64,000 bases of DNA from contig NC_073302.1 of the NCBI RefSeq assembly GCF_027595985.1, forward strand, positions 164,469,951 to 164,533,950, given 5' to 3'. Positions 55,649 through 64,000 of the stretch are shown here, piece after piece (the first letter of the stretch is position 1; each line of letters begins with the position of its first letter). The DNA is from Sorex araneus (lineage: Eukaryota > Chordata > Mammalia > Eulipotyphla > Soricidae). The notes under the pieces were generated by a model. The model worked only from the letters and a program-made list of their open reading frames with translations. It did no database searches and had not been told where the DNA came from. A program made the position numbers and the translations under genes.

Positions 55649-57500
55649 ATTTATTTTTAATTAGAGAATCACCGTGAGGGTACAGTTACAGATTTATACA
55701 CTTCTGTGCTCACACTTCCCTCATACAAAGTTTGGGAACCCATCCCTTCACCAGTGCCCATTCTCCACCACCCGTAAACCCAGTGTCCCTCCCACCCTCC
55801 CCAATCCCATCTCCCCCCCACCCCACCCTGCCACTGTGGCAAGGCATTCCCTTCTGCTTTCTCTCTCTAATTAGCTGTTGTGGTTTGCAACAAAGGTGTT
55901 GAGTGGCCGCTGTGCTCAGTCTCTAGCCCTCATTCAGCCCGCAACTCCCTTCCCCCACATGGCCTTCGACTGCAATGTAGTTGGTGATCGCTTCTCTGAG
56001 TTGACCTTTCCCCGGAACGTGAGGCCAGCCTCGAAGCCATGGAGTCAACCTCCTGGTACTTATTTCTACAGTTCTTGGGTGTTAGTCTCCCACTCTGTTA
56101 TTCTATATACCATAGATGAGTGCAATCTTTCTATGTCTGTCTCTCTCTTTCTGACTCATTTCACTCAGCATGAAACTTTTCATGCCCATCCACTTGACTA
56201 CAAAATTCTTGACCTCCTTTTTTCTAACAGCTGCATAGTATTCCATTGTATAGATGTACCAAAGTTTCCTCAACCAGTCATCCGTTCTGGGGCATTCGGG
56301 TTTTTTCCAGATTCTGGCTATTGTAAACAGTGCTGCGATGAACATACATGTGCAGATGTTGTTTCGATTGTACTTTTTTGCCTCTCTGGGATATATTCCC
56401 AGCAGTGGTATTGCTGGGTCAAATGGGAATTCAATATCTAATTTTTTGAGAGTCGTCCAAATTGTTTTCCAGAAGGGCTGAACCAGTCGGCATTCCCACC
56501 AGCAGTGAAGAAGGGTCCCTTTCTCCCCACATCCTCTCCAACAGCGGTTGCTTTTGTTCTTTTCGATGTGTGCTAGTCTCTGTGGTGTGAGGTGGTATCT
56601 CAAAGTTGTTTTGATCTGCATCTCTCTGATGATTAGTGATGCAGAGCACTTTTTCATGTGCCTTTTGGCCATTCGTATTTCTTCCTTGGTAAAGTTTCTG
56701 TTCATTTCTTTGCCCCATTTTTTGATGGGGTTGGATGTTTTCTTCTTGTAGAGCTCAACCAGTGCTTTATATACCATTGATATCAACCCCTTATCTGATG
56801 GGTATTGTGTAAATATCCTTTCCCATTCTGTGGATAGTCTTTGTATTCTGGTCACTGTATCTCTTGCGGTGCAGAAGCTTTTTAGTTTAATGTAGTCCCA
56901 TTTGTTGATCTCTGTTTTTACTAGATTGCTTAGTTCCGTGTCACCTTTGAAGATACCCTTATCTTCAATATCGTGGAGGGTTTCGCCGACCTTGTCTTCA
57001 ATGTACCTTATGGTTTGTGGTCTAATGTTGAGGTCTTTAATCCATTTTGATCTGACTTTTGTGCATGGTGTCAGGTCAAGGTCTAAACCCATTTTTTTGC
57101 ATGTGGTTATCCAGTTGTGCCAGCACCATTTGTTAAAGAGGCTTTCCTTGCTCCACTTCACTTCTCTTGCTCCCTTATCAAAGATTAGATGGTCATACAT
57201 TTGGGGTTGTGTGTAGGGATATTCCACCCTGTTCCATTGGTCTACGGCTCTGCCTTTGTTCCAGTACCATGCTGTTTTAATTGTTACTGCTTTGTAGTAA
57301 AGTTTGAGGTTGGGGATGGTGATGCCTCCCATCATCTTTTTCCCAAGAATTGTTTTAGCTATCCTTGGACGTTTGTTATTCCATATGAATTTTAGGATTG
57401 CTTGATCCATTTCTTTGAAGAATGTCATGGGTATATTTATAGGGATCGCATTGAATCTGTATAATGCTTTAGGGAGTATTGCCATAAAATGCTGTATTCT
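55602..57500 (-). mobile_element. Young 5'-truncated L1, perfect 17-bp TSD
   Basis: L1 on the minus strand: poly(A) (poly(T) at 55619-55641), 3' UTR to about 56100, then the ORF2 C-terminal part to 57483. Identical ATAAAATGCTGTATTCT flanks at 55602-55618 and 57484-57500. No 5' inversion. The perfect TSD, long pure tail and intact frame make this the most recent L1 in the window. Confidence 0.97.
56103..57485 (-). CDS. L1 ORF2 C-terminal portion, open but truncated
   Basis: Encodes about 460 residues from the C-terminal side of the L1 ORF2 protein (endonuclease/reverse transcriptase; full human ORF2p is 1275 aa). The endonuclease domain and RT catalytic core are missing. Visible blocks are [65 protein letters not shown] (CX3CX7HX4C cysteine motif), [13 protein letters not shown] and [12 protein letters not shown], ending at a stop at 56103-56105. 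The frame continues 18 codons upstream into flanking DNA (to 57539) by chance. No promoter is present and it cannot retrotranspose. Confidence 0.93.
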   Translation of the reverse strand: MAILPKALYRFNAIPINIPMTFFKEMDQAILKFIWNNKRPRIAKTILGKKMMGGITIPNLKLYYKAVTIKTAWYWNKGRAVDQWNRVEYPYTQPQMYDHLIFDKGAREVKWSKESLFNKWCWHNWITTCKKMGLDLDLTPCTKVRSKWIKDLNIRPQTIRYIEDKVGETLHDIEDKGIFKGDTELSNLVKTEINKWDYIKLKSFCTARDTVTRIQRLSTEWERIFTQYPSDKGLISMVYKALVELYKKKTSNPIKKWGKEMNRNFTKEEIRMAKRHMKKCSASLIIREMQIKTTLRYHLTPQRLAHIEKNKSNRCWRGCGEKGTLLHCWWECRLVQPFWKTIWTTLKKLDIEFPFDPAIPLLGIYPREAKKYNRNNICTCMFIAALFTIARIWKKPECPRTDDWLRKLWYIYTMEYYAAVRKKEVKNFVVKWMGMKSFMLSEMSQKERDRHRKIALIYGI

Positions 57501-58014
57501 AAAGAGACTGAGCACAACTGCTTCAAGTATTGTTTGCACTATATCAAACTGGACAGATGATGAGATCTCAATGTCAGTCTTTTGTGTTGGTCATTTAGCT
57601 GTGACCCACAGAGTTGAAAATACATCAAATGATCTGTTCATCAAACATCACTGAAAATGAAATGTCTCTCCACCTAGGTCCCATTATGAAGACAGAGTTA
57701 AAATATACTAATCTGTTCTCCAAGATGTTCACTGAATGAATGTTCTAGAGTGATTACAGGAGCTTTTTCAGTAGATTCCAGATTTTTAGTTGAGTGCCCT
57801 GTTGCTGGGTTGAAATAGTGAATCTTAGCATCTACGCTAAACCTAATTATGGAGGGAAGAAAGTGGTGGGAAACTATTTGCTATTCCTTAGGTTTAGTCA
57901 GTGAATCACTTACAGGTGATATGAACGTGAATTCCTAGGACATACATCCTCTGTGAAGTTGGTGCTGCCCTTAGAAATAAAATAATGAAAAACAGTACAA
58001 CATTCTCAGTCTTA
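57501..58014. other. No recognised feature
   Basis: About 0.5 kb without recognised repeat or gene. Confidence 0.4.
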
Positions 58015-58225
58015 AGAATCATCACATCTGGGGGCTGGAGTGATAGCACAGCGGGTAGGGCGTTTGCCTTGCACGCGGCCGACCCGGGTTCAAATCCCAG
58101 GATCCCATATGGTCCCCTGAGCACCACCAGGAGTAATTCCTGAGTGCAGAGCCAGGAGTAATCCCTGTGCATCGCCAGGTGTGACCCAAAAACCAAAAAA
58201 AAAAAAAAAGAGAATCATCACATTT
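58015..58225 (+). mobile_element. Type A SINE, young, 15-bp TSD
   Basis: Body 58030-58210, near-consensus with long poly(A). Flanks AGAATCATCACATCT and AGAATCATCACATTT (14 of 15). Confidence 0.95.
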
Positions 58226-58366
58226 GAAAAATTTATTAGAATTTGAGATCATTTATTATGTTTTAGTCTATCATTAATTGTAAATTAAATATGAAATATG
58301 ACCATTCTTTGACACTTTCTAAAAGAACTTAAGTAAATACTGATTATGCAGACTCTAATTGTTATC

Positions 58367-58444
58367 AAAATATAAAAGGTGGTTTTGGTTTTTTTTTCTT
58401 TTTTGGTCACACCCAGCCATGCCAACCCCAAAAATATAAAAGGT
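58367..58444 (-). mobile_element. Type A SINE, extreme truncation, 14-bp TSD
   Basis: Only poly(T) and TTGGTCACACCCAGCCATGCC remain (58381-58430), yet AAAATATAAAAGGT flanks both sides. A bona fide retrotransposition of the last ~30 bp of the SINE plus tail. Confidence 0.9.
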
Positions 58445-58605
58445 TTTTTTATTGAGGGGTGGGAGCAGTGCTCAGGATTTATTCCTGGCTCTATACTCAA
58501 AGATCACTCCTGGTGGGCTAGGGGGGATTGTATGTAGTCCTGGGGATTCTACCCAGGTAGGACACGTGTAAGGCACCCTAACCAATGAACTATTGCTCTG
58601 GCCCG
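58445..58605 (-). mobile_element. Type A SINE, minus strand
   Basis: GCAGTGCTCAGGATTTATTCCTGGCTCTATACTC at the tail side, ACTATTGCTCTGGCCC at the head. Moderately old. Confidence 0.85.
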
Positions 58606-58666
58606 AAAATATACAAGTTTTGACATATTAATCAGTTTAATTTTTTATTTCATATGAATGTGCTAT

Positions 58667-59050
58667 TTTGCTTAAAATTTTTTTGGGGGTCACACCTGGT
58701 GATGCACAGGGGTTACTCCTGGCTCTTCACTCAGGAATTACCCCTGGCGGTGCTCAGGGGACCATATGGGATGCTGGGATTAGAACCCGGGTCGGCCGCG
58801 TGCAAGGCAAACGCCCTAACCGCTGTGCTATCGCTCCAGCCCCAGAAGATTGACTTTATTTTCAATTGCTTTTTTTGGTTCACACCCAGCGATACACAGG
58901 GGTTACTCCTGGCTCTACACTCAGGAATTAATCCTGGCGGTGCTGGAGGACCATATGGGATGCTGGGAATCGAACCCGGGTCGGCCGCCTGCAAGGCAAA
59001 CGCCCTACCCACTGTGCTATCACTCCAGCCCCTTTTTGCTTAAATTTTTT
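58667..59050 (-). mobile_element. Two type A SINEs head-to-tail within one pair of flanks
   Basis: Copy 1 (about 58685-58843) and copy 2 (about 58867-59032), both minus strand and near-consensus, are separated by a 23-27-bp unique spacer (AGAAGATTGACTTTATTTTC...). TTTTGCTTAAAATTTTTT to the left and TTTTTGCTTAAATTTTTT to the right are near-identical outer flanks. No separate duplication is seen around the inner copy. Confidence 0.85.
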
Positions 59051-59404
59051 GTACTCTATTCTTTCCCAGAAAATGTGCTAAATTAAATTATATATTATAA
59101 AATACCAGCACTAAGAATTATAAATAAAACAAAAAATAACTTTAAAACCAAAGTTTGAATTTAAAAAGATATCTACTACTGACTTGTTACAAGACATAGC
59201 ATGAAATTTACATTTTTATTGAATATATGATAGCAATATTAAAGACATAACTTCATGAGTAATATGTTTCATAGTATTAGATAGAATACTATTTGATTAT
59301 AAAGATGCTGCTTCCCACCAAGTGACTGAATATTACCTGGCACATATTTAAGATGTTCTGGGCAGTGGAAATAAAGAAGGCTTTGAGAGAAAATGCGTTC
59401 TCAT
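59051..59404. other. No recognised feature
   Basis: AT-rich; no recognised repeat or gene. Confidence 0.35.
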
Positions 59405-59600
59405 AAAACAATGGACAAACAGAATAGTACAGCCGGTAGGGTGAGCAAGGCAAATGCCCTACCAGTAGTCCACCCTGCTTGGGACCCCAGCATCCCCTAT
59501 GGTCCCTGAGCACCATCAGGAGTAACTCCTGAGTGCAGAGACAGTAGTAACCCCAGAGCATTGCCAGGTGTGACCCAAAAAGCAAAAAATAAATATATAA
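59405..59600 (+). mobile_element. Type A SINE with a microinversion in the head
   Basis: AACAGAATAGTACAGCC head, then GGTAGGG (59435-59441), TGAGCAAGGCAAATG, CCCTACC (59457-59463). The normal GGGCATTTGCCTTGC is present as its reverse complement. The body and tail GTGTGACCCAAAAAGC are normal. Confidence 0.88.
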
Positions 59601-59755
59601 ATAATTGATAACTTGTTATACCTCTGAGGTTCTTGTGAGAATTATATGAGACAATATGTGGAAAGCACTTGATTCAGAAGTGTCTGTCAGTAATCAAAGG
59701 TTCTTCTCTTCTTTGACATTCTTTCCTTAGACCGTATAGATACTGTTCCACTTTT

Positions 59756-59956
59756 AAAATATTGACAACTGGGGCTGGAGCAATAGCATAGCAGGTAAGG
59801 CGTTTGCCTTGCACGCGGCCAACCCAGGTTCAAATCCCAGCATCCCATATGGTCCCCTGAGCACCGCCAGGAGTAATTCCTGAGTGCATGAGCCAGGAAT
59901 AACCCCTGTGCATCGCCGGGTGTGACCCCAAAACCAAAAAAAAAATATTGACAACT
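59756..59956 (+). mobile_element. Type A SINE, young, 15-bp TSD
   Basis: Body 59771-59941, near-consensus. AAAATATTGACAACT identical on both sides. Confidence 0.96.
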
Positions 59957-60854
59957 GACCTTTTTATCCAAAGCACGTTTGCTGATTTTGCGAATGAAAA
60001 TCTGTGAAAATCAATTCTCTTAATTTTGTCATTCCTGTTTTTTCAAAGATGTTAATGCAGTTATTTTTCATTTGTGTAAGCAAAATGAAAGAGGAAGAGT
60101 AACAAAATAATGTGATTTTAATTTCCTGGAAAAATCTTTATGTAATTTTAAGCTGTAATGAGACTACATAAACAAAATATAGTGAACAATTCAATTGTCT
60201 AAACTAAAATTGTTTTATAATTCAACATTCGACCTAAAATTTAAATATACATAAAATATAGATAGGTAAGTAAAATTTCAAGTATATTAATCTAAAAGGG
60301 AAAATAAAAACACTTTGATTCAAAATACAGTTAATTCTAGGTTGGTTTTATTTATTTACCACTAAAATCCCTTGCTAGAACATTGCATGTTCAGGATACT
60401 CTGTGGATGAAGTTCTCAGTGTCTGTTTATTTAAAATAACAATAATAATAATGATTTCTGCTGATCTCTCAGAGCCCTAATCATTTTTGTCCTAGCAATA
60501 AATTTTTAATTCTTTAAAAACTCCTTAGAATATGGAATCAGGCTAAAAACAGCATTCTGTCTTTGAAATCTTTCTTGGGCAGAAGTAGAAATATAAAAAT
60601 GTAGTTTTGCATTTAACTAGCTTTGCATAGTTTTAGAGTAAGAGTCTGAACCAAAACATCATTTTTAACATGGTTTCTATTTCTGAGTTTATCAACCTAC
60701 CCCTCCTTTATTCTTTGGTCTAACAATTGGTCTGGGATTCATTCTCAGTATTTTTAAAGTGTTACAATTCTTTGGGGCCTCATTAGAAAGTATTTCAACA
60801 TTTCAATAACAGCAAATTAATGCACAGACAAGTTGCATAAGAAACCACATAAAT
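59957..60854. other. 0.9-kb stretch without recognised feature
   Basis: AT-rich, no recognised repeat or gene. Confidence 0.45.
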
Positions 60855-61005
60855 GGCTGTTTTATGCTTTGCATGCAGTTGACCTGGGTTACACCTCCAG
60901 ATGGTCTACATGGTTCCCAGACCCCCACCAGGATCGATTCCTGAGCACAGAAATTAGTGCTCAGGAGTAAGCCTTGAGCACTGAAGGGTGTGACCATAAA
61001 ATAAA
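60855..61005 (+). mobile_element. Type A SINE, old, 5' part degraded
   Basis: TGCTTTGCATGCAGTTGACCTGGGTTACACC, CCCCACCAGGATCGATTCCTGAGCACAG, GTGTGACCATAAAATAAAAC. Confidence 0.75.
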
Positions 61006-61019
61006 ACAAAAAAATTTAT

Positions 61020-61232
61020 TGTAGGGGAATAACATATGCCCAAAAGCAATAGAAACTGAGGACTTGTCATTGGTAGGAAGTTTACCACAGGGATGGTGGT
61101 GGAGGAGGATACTGAGATAATGGTGCAGAGAAGGGGATACTGGATGGAGGCTGTGGTGCTATATTATTTCATGTATAAAATCCTACTAATAACAGTTTGC
61201 AAAACAAAGAGCCTAAAATAAAATGTTTTTAA
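61020..61232 (+). mobile_element. Old L1 3' UTR fragment
   Basis: AACATATGCCCAAAAGC, TACCACAGGGATGGTGGTGGAGG, GGATACTGGATGGAGGCTGTGG, CTAATAACAGTTTGC, CCTAAAATAAAATG. Same older subfamily as the copy at 34.8-35.1 kb. Confidence 0.75.
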
Positions 61233-61925
61233 GTCACCACAATTCAAATCCTTAGACTTTGTGAAAGTTTAGTACAAATTCAATGTTTCACAGATAGGAG
61301 TACTGACGGAGAAGTTAGTCATTTTCTGCTAAAATACCTTCTGCTGACCATTAGATAACAATGGCAACAAAAGTTTTTTAAAAAAATTTTCAATGAAAAT
61401 AAAACACAAAAACTACATGAAAATACCTGCAAATTATGTATGTGATAAAGGTTTTATATTCAGAACATAAAGCTCAAATTTTCCATATAATAAAATCAAT
61501 AGCCAGTTTTTCAAACTAGGCAAAGGATTTGATCCAGCACTTAACAAAAGAAGTTATTTATGGCAAGCAAGTATCTGCAACGAAAAGACTCTAAGTTACT
61601 GAGATGATCAATATCTTGTTTGTGACTATGGTTTTACTAATCATAAGGGAAATGCAAAGGAAATTTCAGTGATACTACTGCTACCTATTAAACTACCTAA
61701 AGTTTAGAAGACTGACCATACTATGTGTTGCTGATGATATGTACCTACAACTCACATATTCACAGGAAGAATACTAATATAACATTTTTTTTGTTGCTGC
61801 TGCTGTATTTGGTTGATTTTTTTTTTGAGAGGTGGTGTGGCATGTGGGATTGAACCACACCAGGTACGTGTTTAGAGGCTGTTCAAGTAGAATATTTTTC
61901 AAAGTTTCTTGAGTGTTTAAATACA
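61233..61925. other. No recognised feature
   Basis: About 0.7 kb. A possible reversed SINE head scrap (GGGATTGAACCACACCAGG, near 61848) is too short to call. Confidence 0.35.
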
Positions 61926-62092
61926 GGGGCCAGAGAGATAGTATAGTAGGTAGGATGTTTGCCTTGCACACAGCCAACCTGAGTTTGATCCCTGGCACTA
62001 TATATGTTCCCTAGTATCACAAGGAAAGAGCCCTGAGCACAAAACCAGGAGTATGCCCTAAGTACTGCTGGAAGTGGCCCAAAAGTCAAAAT
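61926..62092 (+). mobile_element. Type A SINE, moderately old
   Basis: GGGGCCAGAGAGATAGTATAG, GAGTTTGATCCCTGGCACTATATATG, CCAGGAGTATGCCC. Confidence 0.85.
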
Positions 62093-62723
62093 TTAAAAAA
62101 TTTATATATAGCTACTATAAAATCCAGTAATTATATGCTTGGAAATGTTTGCAAGAGTCATAAAAGCATGTATCCATACAAAAATAATACAATCATTTGT
62201 TGTGACTTTAATTGTCAAAAAATAAAAATAATTCAAATATCCATTTAATCAGGAATTAATAGGTGAAACAATATACAAATTGTGGTATAAAACATATTTT
62301 AATACTAATTGGGAATTAAAAAAATTTATATCCTGTTTATAGAACAATATGATAAAACAAAATCCCAAAAAGGATGAAAAAAACACATACTTTGTGAACA
62401 AATTTGTATACAATTCATAGATATTGGTATGTGAGACTTGGGAGATAATAGAGAGAGGGTAAAGTGGGCAAAATTAGAAAGGGTTATGAGAAAGTTGGGG
62501 TATTGAATATAATGAATTCTTGATAATGATTTATTAATATTATCCAAAGGTTAAGATACCTCCAAAATTCAAGGGAAGCTTCATCATTCCTTAAGATTTA
62601 TATGTCCAATAAGAAAAGTCAGTGGAAAGGTTGTCGAACTCTAGTTACCAAAAAAGGGGCAGGATTCAGACTCAACACAAATTAAAATTTGGTTAACTGT
62701 ACAAGGTAAAACTGAGTCTAACC
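62093..62723. other. No recognised feature
   Basis: About 0.6 kb of AT-rich DNA; no recognised repeat or gene. Confidence 0.4.
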
Positions 62724-62872
62724 CAGAGGGAGAAATAGCTCAACGGGCTGAGTCAGGCATGTAGAGAGCCGGGGTTGAATTCTCACCACTGCGAGCTCCC
62801 CTATGTACATCCAGGAGCAACCCAGGAGCACTTAGCAAGGTGTAGTCTCTGTGTGCTACAGAGTGTGGCCTA
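62724..62872 (+). mobile_element. Type A-like SINE, old
   Basis: AGAGGGAGAAATAGCTCAACGGGC head, GGGGTTGAATTCTCACC, ATCCAGGAGCAACCCAGGAGC. Divergent body. Confidence 0.6.
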
Positions 62873-63259
62873 ACAACCTCCCATCTGAAGGACTGTGATC
62901 AGCCAAAGTCCTAGTAAGGAAAGAAAAAAAGGAAACCAGGAGTAAAGAGTGAGTGGAAGAGGAATTTATACATTTCAAATATAATCTCATGAACAGTTAC
63001 AGAAATTAAGACCATCCGAGCTCTGCACATCTTCCTACTCATTTCTTCAATACACACAGGTGAAAGGGGTAATTTGGGATTAATCACTAACCTCTCGGTT
63101 CAGTGGAACGAGAGCCTAAAATATTGGGCCAGCATTCTGATTCTGATTCTGTGGAATTATGTGTGTCTCCAAGTGAGAGCATTTATTTCTCAGGAGATAA
63201 GATCTCTAACTAAGCAAAATCCTAAACTGTGAAAAGAGGAAGCCAAATTTTTTCAGAGT

Positions 63260-63553
63260 AGGTTTTTAGGTGGACTGGAGCGATAGCAGAACGGGTAGAG
63301 CATTTGCCTTGCACACAGCCGACCCGGGTTTGATTCTTCTGTCCCTCCCAGAGAGCCCGGCTACCGAGAGCCCAGAGAGAGCTACCGAGAGTATCTCACC
63401 CGCACGGTAGAGCCTGGCAAGCTACCCATCGTGTATTCGATATGCCCAAAACAGTAACAACAAGTCTCACAATGGAGACATTTACTGCTGCCCTCTGGAG
63501 CAAACTGATGAACAACGGGACAACGGTGCTACAGTGCTACAGGTTTTTAGGTG
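63260..63553 (+). mobile_element. Full-length type B (RTE-tailed) SINE, 13-bp TSD
   Basis: Body 63273-63540: GGACTGGAGCGATAGCAGAACGGG head, CCCGGGTTTGATTC B-box region, a duplicated CTACCGAGAG unit, GTGTATTCGATATGCCC, RTE-like tail and CGGTGCTACAGTGCTAC end without poly(A). AGGTTTTTAGGTG at both ends. Confidence 0.95.
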
Positions 63554-63734
63554 TAACAGTAAAAGGAGTCAGTCTCTTCTGTCTATAGAGTAGTCCCAGA
63601 TATTCTCACCATGAAATAGAAAACACCGTATGTTGATCTCAGGTTCAAAGCACAGAACCCCATCCCTGAGATTGTTTCCTTTCAATTAAAGTTATAGCTG
63701 CATCTTTTGTGTTTGTTGGTTTAATTTTGTGTGT

Positions 63735-63904
63735 ATGAAGCAGGGAGGAATGTGATAGTTGGTAGTGCTCAGAGCTTACTCCTGGCTCTCCACTCCAGCA
63801 TCACTCCTGAAGGGGCTTGGGGGAACATATGGGTCACCAGGGATCAAACCTGGGTCCACTGCTCACAGACAAGCGCCTTACCCTCTGTACTATCTCTCCA
63901 TCCC
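63735..63904 (-). mobile_element. Type A SINE, minus strand
   Basis: GGTAGTGCTCAGAGCTTACTCCTGGCTCTCCACTCC, GGATCAAACCTGGGTCC, ACTATCTCTCCATCCCC. Confidence 0.85.
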
Positions 63905-64000
63905 CGTAACTGAATCTTTAGGAGATCTTTCTACAGTTCTGTTATGCTAACTTCTGGAAAATTGTTTTTCAACATACTTCTGCCTGAAGACAATTGAGAA

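Noticed and set aside
55874-56751. Plus-strand frames across the L1 at 55.6-57.5 kb
   Set aside because: Antisense shadows of the L1 3' UTR and ORF2.

Overview
This window looks like mammalian nuclear DNA from a shrew-type genome (family Soricidae, most likely Sorex). The basis is the dominant repeat: dozens of copies of a tRNA-derived SINE whose head reads like GGGGCTGGAGCGATAGCACAG and which carries a Pol III B box of the form GGTTCGATTCC. I recognise this as the shrew SOR-type SINE. The species call is recognition plus inference; no database was searched. Anciently shared mammalian repeats (MIR, L2, MER5-like, old L1) confirm a placental mammal.

I find no convincing functional protein-coding gene. 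Gene-derived material is limited to two decayed fragments. One is an RPL26 processed pseudogene (about 10460-10950, plus strand). The other is a copy of VAV-family first-exon sequence, closest to VAV3 as I remember it (47197-47397, plus strand), ending at a CAG|GT junction so that intron-side sequence is retained. The window is therefore intergenic or deep intronic.

The mobile elements fall into several layers. Old mammal-wide repeats lie at the bottom. L1 fragments of several ages are mostly 5'-truncated 3' ends. The clearest are a minus-strand copy at 55619-57483 with a 17-bp target-site duplication (TSD) and an intact 460-codon C-terminal ORF2, and a plus-strand copy at 2442-3851 with a 16-bp TSD and two coding lesions. 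About 50 SOR-type SINEs (here type A, A-rich tail) are present, many with TSDs. About eight elements of a second SINE class (type B) share the same tRNA-like head but end in a non-A tail built from TGACAGTGATACAG-like units.

The tail of type B, read in one frame, encodes a peptide like EWRRYWRPLEQIDEQRDD. The same peptide ends two longer fragments (26490-26705 minus, 38785-39012 plus) that also encode an R-W-S-D-F-F motif typical of the C-terminus of RTE-clade LINEs. The simplest reading is that one tRNA-derived head was joined to two different LINE systems, L1 for type A and an RTE for type B.

Three segments (9545-10275, 19160-19950, 28547-29565) join a GC-richer block directly to an L1 3' end with no ORF between, and look like internally deleted or non-autonomous L1 derivatives. 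The block at 9545 recurs at 46300-46877 as an inverted repeat just upstream of the VAV3-like fragment. The block at 28.6-29.4 kb is CpG-rich and holds two copies of a roughly 244-bp tandem unit, resembling a monomeric L1 5' UTR. Long purine tracts are prominent, including a 570-nt run with no pyrimidine at 52029-52598 directly attached to a SINE tail. The longest stretch with no recognisable recent repeat is 11.28-13.87 kb.
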